A DNA stretch of 64,000 nt, from assembly GCA_003574785.1 (NCBI GenBank), contig QORU01000004.1:124001-188000 (forward strand), written 5' to 3'. The stretch's first letter is position 1. Every line of letters starts with the position of its first letter. Shown one piece after another: positions 1 through 9,100 of this stretch. The notes beneath the pieces are model-generated. The model was not told where the DNA came from, searched no databases, and saw only the letters and a program-made list of their open reading frames with translations. Made by a program: the position numbers and the translations under genes. The stretch comes from Taklimakanibacter deserti. GTDB taxonomy: Bacteria > Pseudomonadota > Alphaproteobacteria > Rhizobiales > Aestuariivirgaceae.

Positions 1-3000
1 TCCGGCGGCTATGGCACGATCAAGCTCTGGGACAAGGAGACGGGCCGGCTGCTTCGGGTGTTCAGAGGCCATTCGAACTGGGTCACCCACCTTCTGGTCT
101 CGCCCGATGGATCAAGGATCCTGTCGGGCAGCGCCGACAACACCGTCAAATTGTGGGACGCGGCGTCGGGCCTCCTTCTCAGGGACTTCCGCGGGCACCA
201 GGGTTGGATCAACGCCGTGGCGATGTCGCCCGATGGCCGCAAGATCTTGTCGACCGCCAACGACCGGACGGCGCGACTGTGGGATGCCGAGACGGGCGGC
301 ACGATCAACACCATCACCAACGACATCTTCAGTTTTTCGTCTGCCGCCTTTTCCTCCGATGGCCGCTTGTTCCTCTTGAAGGGCGCGTCGGTCACGCTGT
401 GGGACACCAACGCCGTCCAGATCCTGAAGAACATTCCGGCCCCGCAATTCAACCCCTATTTCGGCAAGGTCGGCTTCTCCGCGGATGATCGTCAGATCCT
501 GGCGACCGACGGCGTCCAGGTGGTGTCACAATGGGAGGCGGCCTCAGGTAGCCTGCTCAATACCACAAGCCTCGATGGCCCTCCGGATGAGACTCGCACC
601 ACGATTCTGTCGCCGGACAGCCGCCAGGTTCTGTCGGGGCGGACAAATGGCGTCATCAGTCTCTGGGACTCATCGAGCGGCAAGCCGGTACAGGTCATTT
701 CCGCCCATTCAGGCGCGGTCGCCGCTTTGGCCTTTTCGCCCGATGGCAGGCAGATCCTGACCGGCGGTGAGGATCGCGCCATCATCCTCTGGGATGCCGG
801 CACCGGCCAACGGTTGAAGAGCTTTGACGAGCATGCGCGCCAGGTGAGATCGATCGCCCTTTCACCCGATGGCACGGTTTTGATTTCGGGCAGCCATGAC
901 GCGACTCTCAAATCCTGGGACACGGCTTCGGGCAAGCTGCTCAACGTCTTCAAAGGCCACACCGATGCGGTCCTCTCGGTCGCTTATTCGCCCGATGGCG
1001 GCCATGCCGCTTCGGGCGGCAGGGACCACAACGTCATTCTCTGGGATATTCCTTCGGCCACGCCATCCTGGACTTTCACCGGCCACCCGGGTGCCGTAAA
1101 CGCCGTCGCCTTCTCGCCCGACGGTCGCTACATCCTGTCGGGCGGCGATGGCGGGGTCATCATGCTGTGGGACGCGGCCACCGGCAGCCTGCTGCGCGAC
1201 TTCCAGAGATTCCCGGGCAATGTCAACGCGGTCGCCTTCTCGCCCGACGGCCAAAGGATCCTGACGGGAAATTCCGGCACCGTTCATCTGAGACTATGGG
1301 ACACCGCCTCGGGCACCCTCCTCAGTGAACGTGGCCTTCATCTCGATGGCGTCGAGTCCGTCGCCTTTTCCGCCGACGGAAGGCAGATCCTGTCGGGTGG
1401 CGAAGACGGCAAGATCATGATCTGGGATATTGCCTTGATGAAGCCCAGCACGGTCTTCCAGGGAAACAAGGAAGACCCGGTCTTTCAGTATTTTCCCGGC
1501 GCCGATGAAGCCGCCAAGACCGCGGAAGGACATTATGGACCGGTCTATTCCGTAACCTTCTCGCCCGATGGCCGGCATGTTCTCTCGGGCGGTGGCGACG
1601 GCGAGGTCATTCTCTGGGACATCGCTTCTGCCAAACCCGTGCAGACTTTCAGAGGCCATATGGGTCCGGTTAACGGCGTCGCCTTCTCGGGCGAGCGGAT
1701 CTTTTCCGGCGGCGGCGACACCACCATTAGGGAATGGCGCGCGGATGGCGAGCAGACGGTCCTGCTTGCCGCGGCCGAAGGCAGTGATGATGACTGGCTG
1801 GCGCTGACACCCGCCGGCTTCTTCAATGGGCCGGCGCAAGGGACCGATCTCATCGCCGTCGTCGATACCTTCACGCCCTACGGCATTCATCAGTTCTTTC
1901 AGGCGCTCTATCGCCCCGACCTGGTGGAGGAGTGGCTCAAGGGCGATCCCTTCGGTCGCTATGCCAAGGCAAAGGAAAAGCTCGATCTGCGCAAGCTCAT
2001 CGACACCGGCCCGCCGCCCCGCATCATCATCAAGAAAGCGGAGCGGTCGGGTGATGAAGTCGAGGTCACCGCGACAATAGAGGATCAGGGCGGCGGCATC
2101 GGCAAGATCGAATGGCGCATCGACGGGCGCACCCAGGCGCTCGCCCGCGAGCGCAGTGCCGAGATCCTGACGCCCGACACGGACACCACGCTGACGCGCC
2201 GTTTTGCGCTCAAGCAAGGGCGGAACGTCATCTCCGTAACCGCATACAACGCGCAGAACCTCGTTGCCTCGCCGCCGAGCGACGTCATGATCGATGCCGC
2301 CGGCATCAGCACCGAGAAGCGCGGCAATCTCTACGTGTTGGTCATCGGCGTCGACCAATATGCCGATCCAGCGCTTCGGCTCGGCAACGCGGCCGCCGAT
2401 GCCGACGCCTTAGGTCAGGCGCTGACCGCGGTGGGCCGGAATGTCTATGACGACGTCAAGGTCGTGCCGGTGCTCGACCGGGACGTGACCGACGAGGGGC
2501 TGGATCGCGCCTTCACCGCGCTTGCGAGCGAGATCAAGCCGGAAGACAAATTCGTCTTCTTCATCGCCGGCCATGGGCTCACCGTCGACGGCAAATATTA
2601 TTTCCTGCCGCAGAATTTTGCGCCCGCTTCCGGCGACACCTATGCCAGCAAGGGCATCAGCCAGGATCGCTGGCAGGAATGGTTCGCCCGTATCGCCGCC
2701 CGGTCGAGCGTTCTTCTCTATGACACCTGCGAGTCGGGCTCGGTGGCGCGCAGCGCCTCGACCGAAAAAGCCGCGGCCATGGACCGGCTGACCCAGGCCG
2801 TCGGCATCAATGTGATCGCCGCCTCCGACGCCGATCAGCCGGCGCGCGAAGGCTATCGCGGACACGGCCTCTTCACCTGGGCGCTGCTCGACGCTCTCGC
2901 CAATGGCGATGAGAACAAGGACAGCTTCATCGAGATCTTCGAGCTCGCCAATCATGTCGGCGCCGTCGTGCCGAAGATCAGCCGGCAGGAATTCGGTTTT

Positions 3001-3273
3001 GAGCAACGTCCGCGGACCAAAACCCTGTCGAACTTCCCGCTCGGGCTGCAGGTCGCCGATATTGCGCCGGGCGAAAGCATCCCGGGAGAGCCCAACCGCA
3101 TCATAACGCGTGCCGTGAGCGTGGAATTGACGAAAGGAAGGGCTGACGACCGCGAGCAGAAGGCGTTCACCCTCGTCCGCTTGCTCAAGCTGGACGGCGC
3201 CCGCGCATTGATCGCCCGTGACGGGCATGAGCTCGGCTATGTGCCTGCCGACGCCCTGGCGGAGTTTCAATGA
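1..3273 (+). CDS. WD40-repeat / caspase-family (C14) protein, 5' truncated
   Basis: The frame is open from base 1, so the gene starts upstream. The visible 1090 residues begin with about 14 WD40 units, recognised by recurring SPDG...(L/I)WD endings up to about base 1740. Fourteen units would make two seven-bladed propellers. A beta-rich linker (about 2020-2300) follows, then a caspase-like p20 domain from about 2325 with LYVLVIGVDQY. The catalytic dyad is visible: His in FFIAGHG (codon at 2572) and Cys in LLYDTCESG (codon at 2728). A final stretch of about 100 residues may be SH3-like. Family knowledge: bacterial C14 peptidases fused to WD40 propellers are probable regulated proteases, with the propeller as sensor or scaffold. 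Substrate and role are unknown. No NACHT or other NTPase domain lies in the visible part. Confidence 0.85.
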   Translation, partial: SGGYGTIKLWDKETGRLLRVFRGHSNWVTHLLVSPDGSRILSGSADNTVKLWDAASGLLLRDFRGHQGWINAVAMSPDGRKILSTANDRTARLWDAETGGTINTITNDIFSFSSAAFSSDGRLFLLKGASVTLWDTNAVQILKNIPAPQFNPYFGKVGFSADDRQILATDGVQVVSQWEAASGSLLNTTSLDGPPDETRTTILSPDSRQVLSGRTNGVISLWDSSSGKPVQVISAHSGAVAALAFSPDGRQILTGGEDRAIILWDAGTGQRLKSFDEHARQVRSIALSPDGTVLISGSHDATLKSWDTASGKLLNVFKGHTDAVLSVAYSPDGGHAASGGRDHNVILWDIPSATPSWTFTGHPGAVNAVAFSPDGRYILSGGDGGVIMLWDAATGSLLRDFQRFPGNVNAVAFSPDGQRILTGNSGTVHLRLWDTASGTLLSERGLHLDGVESVAFSADGRQILSGGEDGKIMIWDIALMKPSTVFQGNKEDPVFQYFPGADEAAKTAEGHYGPVYSVTFSPDGRHVLSGGGDGEVILWDIASAKPVQTFRGHMGPVNGVAFSGERIFSGGGDTTIREWRADGEQTVLLAAAEGSDDDWLALTPAGFFNGPAQGTDLIAVVDTFTPYGIHQFFQALYRPDLVEEWLKGDPFGRYAKAKEKLDLRKLIDTGPPPRIIIKKAERSGDEVEVTATIEDQGGGIGKIEWRIDGRTQALARERSAEILTPDTDTTLTRRFALKQGRNVISVTAYNAQNLVASPPSDVMIDAAGISTEKRGNLYVLVIGVDQYADPALRLGNAAADADALGQALTAVGRNVYDDVKVVPVLDRDVTDEGLDRAFTALASEIKPEDKFVFFIAGHGLTVDGKYYFLPQNFAPASGDTYASKGISQDRWQEWFARIAARSSVLLYDTCESGSVARSASTEKAAAMDRLTQAVGINVIAASDADQPAREGYRGHGLFTWALLDALANGDENKDSFIEIFELANHVGAVVPKISRQEFGFEQRPRTKTLSNFPLGLQVADIAPGESIPGEPNRIITRAVSVELTKGRADDREQKAFTLVRLLKLDGARALIARDGHELGYVPADALAEFQ

Positions 3274-3295
3274 GGCGCCATCCCCGCCAATCGCC

Positions 3296-4042
3296 TCATG
3301 CGCGGATAAGCTCGATGCCCGTCCTGGCAAAGCCCTTGAGATCGGCCTCGCGCGGCACCACGGCCGAGGCGAGGTCCTTGACCGAAGAGACCATATAGGC
3401 CGAGACCGCGCCGAGCTTCTCCTGGGTCATGAGCGCCACCGTCTCCGCCGCGCGCGCGATGACCGCCCGTTTGATCGCCGCCTCTTCATAATCACCCGTC
3501 GTCCCGCCCTCTTTGGGATGGAGGCCGGTGAGGCCGATGAACGCGACATCGATATGGAGGCGCTGGATCTGGTCGAGCGCCGCCGCTCCGACCGCCACCA
3601 TGGAATGGCGGAACAGCGTACCGCCGATCAGGATGACATCGACCGCCTGATGCGGCTCGAGTGCCGCCGCGATGGTCGGGCTGTGGGTGATGACGGTGAG
3701 GCTGAGTTCGAGCGGCAGCGCGCGCACCAGCTCGAGATGGGTGGTGCCGCCATCGATGAAGACCCGTTGCTGGCGGGAAATCAGTGTCGCGGCCTTGCGG
3801 CCGAGGCGCTGCTTTTCTTCCCTCGCCATGGAGCGGCGGGCGGCAAGGTTGGCGACCGTCGGCGAGGCCGGAAGAGCTCCACCGTGGACGCGCTGCAACA
3901 GGCCATCGGCGGCAAGCTCGCGCAGGTCGCGGCGGATCGTATCCTCGGAAAGTGCCAGCTCCCGGCTCACATCCTTGGCGATGATCCGCCCGTCCGTGGC
4001 GAGGCGGTCGAGCAGAAGCTTCTTTCTCTGTTGGGTCAGCAT
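3296..4042 (-). CDS. DeoR-family transcriptional regulator
   Basis: 248 residues, the usual DeoR-family length. The N-terminal winged helix (about 6-58) carries the family signature SEDTIRRDLRELAADGLLQRVHGGA-like core. The C-terminal sugar-phosphate sensor domain shows FIDGGTTHLELV, VILIGGTLF and FIGLTG motifs. Family members repress sugar or nucleoside catabolic genes and are released by a phosphorylated intermediate; the effector here cannot be told. It is divergent from the DUF4406 gene at 4122. Four 10-bp-spaced CACGA repeats begin three bases beyond its start codon, which suggests autoregulation and control of the divergent gene. Confidence 0.9.
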   Translation of the reverse strand: MLTQQRKKLLLDRLATDGRIIAKDVSRELALSEDTIRRDLRELAADGLLQRVHGGALPASPTVANLAARRSMAREEKQRLGRKAATLISRQQRVFIDGGTTHLELVRALPLELSLTVITHSPTIAAALEPHQAVDVILIGGTLFRHSMVAVGAAALDQIQRLHIDVAFIGLTGLHPKEGGTTGDYEEAAIKRAVIARAAETVALMTQEKLGAVSAYMVSSVKDLASAVVPREADLKGFARTGIELIRA

Positions 4043-4080
4043 TGCACGAATTTACACGACATTGCACGAAATGTCACGAT
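4043..4080. promoter_or_regulatory. Candidate DeoR operator: four CACGA repeats at exact 10-bp spacing
   Basis: CACGA occurs at 4045, 4055, 4065 and 4075, one helical turn apart; on the other strand these read TCGTG. The block fills the short gap between the DeoR start codon (4042) and the divergent gene (4122). DeoR-family regulators often bind tandem direct repeats with about 10-bp phasing, so this is very likely the regulator's own operator. Confidence 0.75.
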
Positions 4081-4121
4081 ATGTCATGGTGACCCGAGTG
4101 AGTGGAACGAGGAGTATTCCC

Positions 4122-4496
4122 ATGTCGAAGAAACCCATGATGATCCTGATCGCCGGCCCCTATCGCTCCGGCACCGGCGATGATCCGGCCAAGATGGCAG
4201 CCAATCTGAAAAGGCTGGAGGAAGCGTCCTGGCCGATCTTCGAGAAAGGCCATGTGCCGATGATCGGCGAATGGGTGGCCCTTCCCATCTGGCATATGGC
4301 CGGCGGCAAATCCGTGGGCGACAAGCTTTATGACCGGATCCTTCATCCGACCGCGGGCCGCCTGCTTCAGCATTGCGACGCGGTGCTGAGGCTGCCCGGC
4401 GAATCCAAGGGCGCCGAGAACGACGTGCGCATTGCGCGTGAGCGCGGCATCCCGGTCTATTTCGATATATCGGAAATTCCGGTGAACCTAACGTAA
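4122..4496 (+). CDS. DUF4406-type (nucleoside 2-deoxyribosyltransferase-like) protein
   Basis: 124 residues. The start MSKKPMMILIAGPYRSG is preceded by GGAACGAGGAG. The N-terminal AGPYRSG and the later CDAVLRLPGESKGAENDV resemble the DUF4406 / nucleoside 2-deoxyribosyltransferase-like fold, in which a GPY motif and an (E/D)N-containing loop line the active site. The actual substrate is not known for this subfamily. It is divergent from the DeoR-family gene and downstream of its repeated operator, so it is probably the regulated target. A link to nucleoside or sugar-phosphate turnover is inference. Confidence 0.7.
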   Translation: MSKKPMMILIAGPYRSGTGDDPAKMAANLKRLEEASWPIFEKGHVPMIGEWVALPIWHMAGGKSVGDKLYDRILHPTAGRLLQHCDAVLRLPGESKGAENDVRIARERGIPVYFDISEIPVNLT

Positions 4497-4569
4497 TCAG
4501 GAACAAAAGGCGGGATGAAAAGTCCTGCCGTCCTGTGTTAAAGGCCGGTGCCCAACCGGAGTCTTTCTC

Positions 4570-4983
4570 ATGCGAATTAGATCACTTGTCTTGTTCGGCG
4601 CAGTGGCTGCTGCCGTCGTCGTCTCGGTCCCCTTCCTGGCCCAGGCCCAGGACGAAATCCCCCTCGAATTCGGCACCTATGCGCAGAACAAGGACTGGTG
4701 CAAGATGAGCCGAACCGATCAGGACGGTCCCGACTACAAGGAAAAGCGCGCTTACATCAACCTCTCCGCAACCGAGATGAACTGGCAGGATACCGTCGGC
4801 CGGATCACCAATGTCGGCGTCGAGGGCAGCAAGATCAATCTGGGTCTCGAATTGACGACGCAGGGCAAGACCGAGACGAAGACTCTGCAACTCATCCGGA
4901 AGAACAAGAAGCTCTTCGTGCTGACGGGGGTCAATTTCTTTTACTGCTCGGATTACCAGCCCAATCCCCGCCTAGGTCGTTAG
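4570..4983 (+). CDS. Small secreted protein of unknown function
   Basis: 137 residues with a clear Sec signal peptide: basic MRIRS, a hydrophobic core, and an ALA-type site in FLAQAQ|DE near residue 27. The mature part holds two cysteines (KDWCKMS and FFYCSDY) that could form one disulfide, and a run of alternating polar and hydrophobic segments suggesting a small beta domain. I do not recognise a named family. An imperfect hairpin with GGCGGGA and TCCTGCC arms lies at about 4509-4529 between the preceding gene and this one and may end the DUF4406 transcript. It is convergent with the DUF2269 gene. Confidence 0.7.
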   Translation: MRIRSLVLFGAVAAAVVVSVPFLAQAQDEIPLEFGTYAQNKDWCKMSRTDQDGPDYKEKRAYINLSATEMNWQDTVGRITNVGVEGSKINLGLELTTQGKTETKTLQLIRKNKKLFVLTGVNFFYCSDYQPNPRLGR

Positions 4984-4994
4984 CATATAGGCTC

Positions 4995-5471
4995 TCACCA
5001 CAAGCTCGGCCGCGCAATCATCAGCCAGAAGACGACGATGAGGCCGAGGAAGGCCGGCCAGCCGAGGATGAACCACAGGCGCATCGTGCGGCGATAATCG
5101 GCGCCAAGCGGCTTTCCTTCGCGCCAGGCCGTCTCGGCAAGCCTTTGCGCCTTGATCTGCAGGGCGACGACCGGAAGCCAGCAGGCGAGCGCCAGCGCAT
5201 AGAGGTGATAGGTCGCGACGAGCCATGATTCCGTGAGATCTAGGCCCGAGAGATGCGCGAGCAGAAGGCCGGTCACCGGCTGCACCACCCCGCTCGTCCC
5301 GGTGAAGATCCAGTCCGCTTTCACCACCATGCGCCCGACCGAGGCGATCACGCGAGCATCCCCGGTCCGGTGCGCTGCCCAAAAATAATAAGCGGTGCCG
5401 GCGCCGAAGCCGAACAAGATCGTGGAGCTTACGATATGCAGCCATTTGATGAGGAGATAGGGATCGATCAT
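4995..5471 (-). CDS. DUF2269 family integral membrane protein
   Basis: 158 residues with four predicted membrane helices, opening LLIKWLHIVSSTILFGFGAGTAY, typical of the DUF2269 family (His near the start of helix 1, TADWIFTGTSG-like second segment). Function of the family is not established. Its start codon overlaps the stop of the upstream SDR gene by four bases (5468-5471), so the two are translationally coupled and probably work together at the membrane. Confidence 0.8.
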   Translation of the reverse strand: MIDPYLLIKWLHIVSSTILFGFGAGTAYYFWAAHRTGDARVIASVGRMVVKADWIFTGTSGVVQPVTGLLLAHLSGLDLTESWLVATYHLYALALACWLPVVALQIKAQRLAETAWREGKPLGADYRRTMRLWFILGWPAFLGLIVVFWLMIARPSLW

Positions 5472-6748
5472 CGGGGATCGCTCACGGCGCCGTGGCAGAG
5501 AACGGCGGCAAGAATAGGCAGATTCTTGAGCAGCGGTCCCAGGGGATCGAGCCAGAGCTCAGGCCGGACGATCGTCAAGGCGATCGTATAGAAGGCAATG
5601 ACCGCGAGCTGGGCGACCGTGGCTCTGGTCCCGCGCCGATCGAAGAGGATGAGGGCCGCGACGGCAAGATCGAGGAGGCATGTCGCCCAGACGATCGGCA
5701 TCGTCCATCCGCTTCCAAGTCCGACGGCCGCGAGGGCTGGCTCTGCGACCGCGGGCCCGGCGAAGAAGCCGACAAGACCTGAAACGAACCACATCAGCAC
5801 CAGCACCGCCTTCAGCAACGGCGCCAGGAAGAACAACCGCGCATGCCAGCGGTCCTGCACCTCTGCCGGCTCTTGTGCCATCAGCGCGGAAAGCGCCTGC
5901 GGCTTGAAGCCGATCGCTGAGGCGAAGGTTTCGCCGTCGCCTTCATTTCCGGCGGTGAGTTGCGCCAGCGTGTTGCTGGAGATGGGACCGCTGCCCGTCC
6001 AGTCGCCGAGCTTCGCCAGCATGCGCATGACGCTCAAGGGAATGGGAAGAAACGGCGCCGGCGGAAAGCCCAGCCAGCTGCGGTAGCGGGTCAGGATTTG
6101 GCGCAGCGACAGCACCTCGGGACCTGCCGGCTCGAGGACCTTCCGGCCATAGCGCTCCGTTTGGCAGGCGATGCGCACCGCGCGCGCCAGGTCATTGGCG
6201 TGAAGCGGCGAGAAGGCATGGGAACCGTCGCCGGCGAGGGGCATCATGAGCGGGAATCCGGCAAGGCCGCGCAGCAGCGAGGTTCCGCCATAGGAGCCTT
6301 TGGCGACGATGAGCGAAGGCCTGAGGATCACCCAGTCGAGCCCGCTCTCCTCCAGCACTTTTTCGCCGGCGAGCTTCGTGCGCGCGTAATCGGTGTCGAC
6401 GTCGGGCCTGGCGCTGATCGCCGAGATCAGCACGACGCGCTTCACGCCTTTCCGGGCACAGGCCTCATAGAGGGCCTTGGGCGCCGACACATGGACGGCT
6501 TCCATGCCGTCACCGCGCAGAAGGCCCGCGGCATTCACCACCGCATCGATGCGGTCGAGGCGCGGCAGCCAGTCCGCAACCGAAAGGTCGCGCGCCAGAT
6601 CGCAGCCGACGGTCTCGACCGAGGGAAAAGCGTTGGAGAATTCCCTTGGCCGGCGCACCGCGGCCACGGGCTCGTCTCCGGCAGAAATGAGCTCGGAGAC
6701 GATATGGCGGCCGATGAAGCCGGCAGCACCGAGGACCAGGATGCGCAT
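5468..6748 (-). CDS. NAD(P)-binding SDR/NmrA-like protein with C-terminal DoxX-like membrane domain
   Basis: 426 residues in two parts. Residues 1 to about 290 are an atypical short-chain dehydrogenase/epimerase fold with the nucleotide motif GAAGFIGRHI at the N-terminus and a YARTK active-site-like motif. Residues about 305-425 hold four hydrophobic helices matching a DoxX-like domain. Such fusions occur in proteobacteria beside DUF2269 genes, as here; the substrate is unknown, but quinone or isoprenoid redox chemistry at the membrane is a reasonable guess. First gene of a two-gene operon, divergent from the TPR gene at 6825. Confidence 0.85.
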   Translation of the reverse strand: MRILVLGAAGFIGRHIVSELISAGDEPVAAVRRPREFSNAFPSVETVGCDLARDLSVADWLPRLDRIDAVVNAAGLLRGDGMEAVHVSAPKALYEACARKGVKRVVLISAISARPDVDTDYARTKLAGEKVLEESGLDWVILRPSLIVAKGSYGGTSLLRGLAGFPLMMPLAGDGSHAFSPLHANDLARAVRIACQTERYGRKVLEPAGPEVLSLRQILTRYRSWLGFPPAPFLPIPLSVMRMLAKLGDWTGSGPISSNTLAQLTAGNEGDGETFASAIGFKPQALSALMAQEPAEVQDRWHARLFFLAPLLKAVLVLMWFVSGLVGFFAGPAVAEPALAAVGLGSGWTMPIVWATCLLDLAVAALILFDRRGTRATVAQLAVIAFYTIALTIVRPELWLDPLGPLLKNLPILAAVLCHGAVSDPR

Positions 6749-6824
6749 CGCCCGAAACGTAAAGGGGATTGACGATGATTCGCAGACCCCTGACGATGGA
6801 CCTTCCCAAAGGGTGAGGCACCAG

Positions 6825-8474
6825 ATGACCGACTATTACGATCTCGGCTCCTATAGCCGGCGCATTTCCACATCCTCGGCCGAGGCGCAAGCCTGGTTCG
6901 ATCGTGGCCTTGCCTGGTGCTACGGCTACAATCACGACGAGGCGGTGCGCTGTTTCGAGAAGGCGGCGAAAGCCGATCCCTCCTGCGCCATGGCCTGGTG
7001 GGGCATCGCCTATGCCGCCGGACCGAACTACAACAAGCAGTGGAAGGCCTTCGACACGGTCGATCTCGAACGCTCGCTCAAGACCGCCTATGGGGCGACC
7101 GCCGAGGCTTTGAAACATGCCGCTTCCGCGAGCCCGGTCGAAAAGGCGCTGATCCAGCCTTTGGCGCTGCGCTATCCCTTGAACGACCCGGGCCTGGTGA
7201 CGCCGATCTGGAATGACGACTATGCCGCGGCGATGCGCGAGGTCTTCGAGGCGCACAGCCGGGACCTCGACGTCGCCGCCCTTTTCGCCGAGGCGATCAT
7301 GAACCGCACCCCCTGGCAGCTCTGGGACATCGCGACCGGCAAGCCTGCCGAAGGCGCCGATACGCTGGAAGCGATCGACGTGTTGGAGAAATCGATGCGC
7401 CTTCCCGGCGGCGACACCCATCCGGGACTTCTTCATATGTATGTCCATCTGATGGAGATGTCGCCCACCCCGGAGCGCGCGCTCAAGGCGGGCGATCGGC
7501 TGCGCCAGGCCGTTCCCGATGCCGGCCATCTCCTCCATATGCCGACCCATATCGATGTGCTGTGCGGCGACTATCAGAATGTCGTCGAATGGAACGACCG
7601 CGCCATCAAGGCCGACCGCAAATATCTGGCGAAGGAAGGCGCTCTCAATTTCTACTCGCTCTATCGCTGCCACGATTTCCATTTCAAGATCTATGGCGCG
7701 ATGTTCATGGGCCGGCTGGCGCCGGCGCTCGAGGCGGCGGAGGAAATGGCGGCGACGCTGACCGAGAACCTCCTTACCATCGAGGTGCCGCCGATGGCGG
7801 ACTGGCTCGAAAGCTTCGTGCCCATGAAGCTGCATGTGCTCATCCGCTTCGGCAAATGGCAGGACATCATCGCGATGAAGCTGCCGCAGAACCAGGCGCT
7901 CTATTGCGTGACGACGGCGATGATCCGCTATGCCAGAGCGGTGGCGTTTGCAGCGACGGGCAATGTGACGGCGGCCGAGGCGGAAGCGAAGCACTTTGTG
8001 GCCGTGGCCAAAGTGCCGCCGACCCGCTATCTCTTCAACAACACCTGTCTCGACATATTGGCGATCGCGGCCGAGATGATGAAAGGCGAGATTGCCTATC
8101 GCAAGGGGCGCCATGCGGAAGCCTTCGCGCATTTGCGCAAGTCGGTCGAGCTCGACGACAATCTTCCCTATGACGAGCCCTGGGGATGGATGCAGCCGAC
8201 CCGCCATGCGCTGGGCGCCTTGCTTCTCGAGCAGGGCAAGGTGGAAGAGGCCGAAGCGATCTATCGCGCCGATCTCGGCCTCGACTCGACGCTGCGCCGC
8301 GCCTGCCAGCATCCCGACAATGTGTGGAGCCTGCACGGCTTCCACGAATGCCTGACGAAGCTCGGCAAGACGGCCGAGGCGGCGCTCATCAAGCCCCGGC
8401 TCGACATCGCAATCGCCCGAGCCGATGTGCCGGTGAAGGCCTCCTGCTTCTGCCGGCTCAAGGCTGTGGCGTGA
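6825..8474 (+). CDS. Tetratricopeptide repeat protein (TTC38-like)
   Basis: 549 residues from MTDYYDLGSYSR, with GGGTGAGG a short way upstream. The frame is open further upstream, but that part is antisense to the SDR gene and was excluded. TPR-like helices appear at about 20-60 (AWFDRGLAWCYGYNHDEAVRCFEKA) and at 430-500. The middle contains HMPTHIDVLCGDY and long paired helices, resembling the TTC38 family, whose biochemical role is not established. No signal peptide, so probably cytoplasmic. A convergent SRPBCC gene follows. Confidence 0.8.
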   Translation: MTDYYDLGSYSRRISTSSAEAQAWFDRGLAWCYGYNHDEAVRCFEKAAKADPSCAMAWWGIAYAAGPNYNKQWKAFDTVDLERSLKTAYGATAEALKHAASASPVEKALIQPLALRYPLNDPGLVTPIWNDDYAAAMREVFEAHSRDLDVAALFAEAIMNRTPWQLWDIATGKPAEGADTLEAIDVLEKSMRLPGGDTHPGLLHMYVHLMEMSPTPERALKAGDRLRQAVPDAGHLLHMPTHIDVLCGDYQNVVEWNDRAIKADRKYLAKEGALNFYSLYRCHDFHFKIYGAMFMGRLAPALEAAEEMAATLTENLLTIEVPPMADWLESFVPMKLHVLIRFGKWQDIIAMKLPQNQALYCVTTAMIRYARAVAFAATGNVTAAEAEAKHFVAVAKVPPTRYLFNNTCLDILAIAAEMMKGEIAYRKGRHAEAFAHLRKSVELDDNLPYDEPWGWMQPTRHALGALLLEQGKVEEAEAIYRADLGLDSTLRRACQHPDNVWSLHGFHECLTKLGKTAEAALIKPRLDIAIARADVPVKASCFCRLKAVA

Positions 8475-8508
8475 TTTTTACGGCAGGGATGTATCGGAGC
8501 AAAGGCGG

Positions 8509-8979
8509 CTATCTATCGCGCCAGCCTTCGACGAGCCCCTCGGGAGAATGGTCCAGCACGAAGCGGGGTTCGATGCCGTGCTCGAGCCAGATTTTCGCGC
8601 CGCCCAGCAGGAAGGTGAAACCCTGAGTCGAGTCGAGCGCCTCCTTCATTTGCGCCTCCGGCGTACCGGAAAAGCCCCGATTTTCAACCGTCACCCAAGT
8701 CCTGTCGCCACGAGATTCGAATGTCCATTCCACTTCCGAAGGGTTTTCCGGACCGTTCCATTCGATAAGAATTCGGCGGTTGACGTCAATCGCCTTTACC
8801 GTGACGTTGGTGCCAACGCCGTACATTTCCCACTCCCAGCGCACTTTCTCGCCAGGCTTCAGGCGTCCACTGCCTTTGGAGTACCAGAAGTGACAGGTGA
8901 CTTTCGGATCTATGAACGCCTCGAACACTTGGGCAATCGGCCGGCGGATCAACGTTGCGCTTTTGGCGATGGGGATCAT
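8509..8979 (-). CDS. SRPBCC / AHSA1-type ligand-binding domain protein
   Basis: 156 residues forming a single START-like SRPBCC domain: N-terminal IRRPIAQVFEAFIDPKVTCHFW, the middle GEKVRWEWEMYG and C-terminal helix GGAKIWLEHG are typical of the AHSA1/YndB group, which binds small hydrophobic ligands. The start is supported by AAGGAGGG seven bases upstream. No ArsR regulator, the common partner, is visible next to it. An overlapping frame reaching up to 9088 was considered and not accepted. Confidence 0.8.
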   Translation of the reverse strand: MIPIAKSATLIRRPIAQVFEAFIDPKVTCHFWYSKGSGRLKPGEKVRWEWEMYGVGTNVTVKAIDVNRRILIEWNGPENPSEVEWTFESRGDRTWVTVENRGFSGTPEAQMKEALDSTQGFTFLLGGAKIWLEHGIEPRFVLDHSPEGLVEGWRDR

Positions 8980-9100
8980 GAATGGTCCCTCCTTGCTTCG
9001 GCAGATCGGGATGATCGATCAGGAGCTCCCAGCGGTCGAGATTCACCTTGAGAACTCGCAGGGCAAGTTCAGGTTCCTTTGCTGGCATAGACGGGCATGT

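Noticed and set aside
6770..6798. Direct repeat TGACGATG at 6770 and 6791 between the SDR and TPR genes
   Set aside because: Short, and no regulator is nearby; likely chance.
6477..6824. Upstream extension of the TPR gene
   Set aside because: It lies antisense to the conserved SDR domain, and a good start with a ribosome site exists at 6825.
8786..9088. Minus-strand open frame beginning MPAKEPELALRVLKVNLDRW upstream of the SRPBCC gene
   Set aside because: The first 35 residues look protein-like, but the frame then runs across the SRPBCC gene in another frame, and that gene has its own strong ribosome site. It may be a remnant of a lost neighbour, which cannot be shown here.
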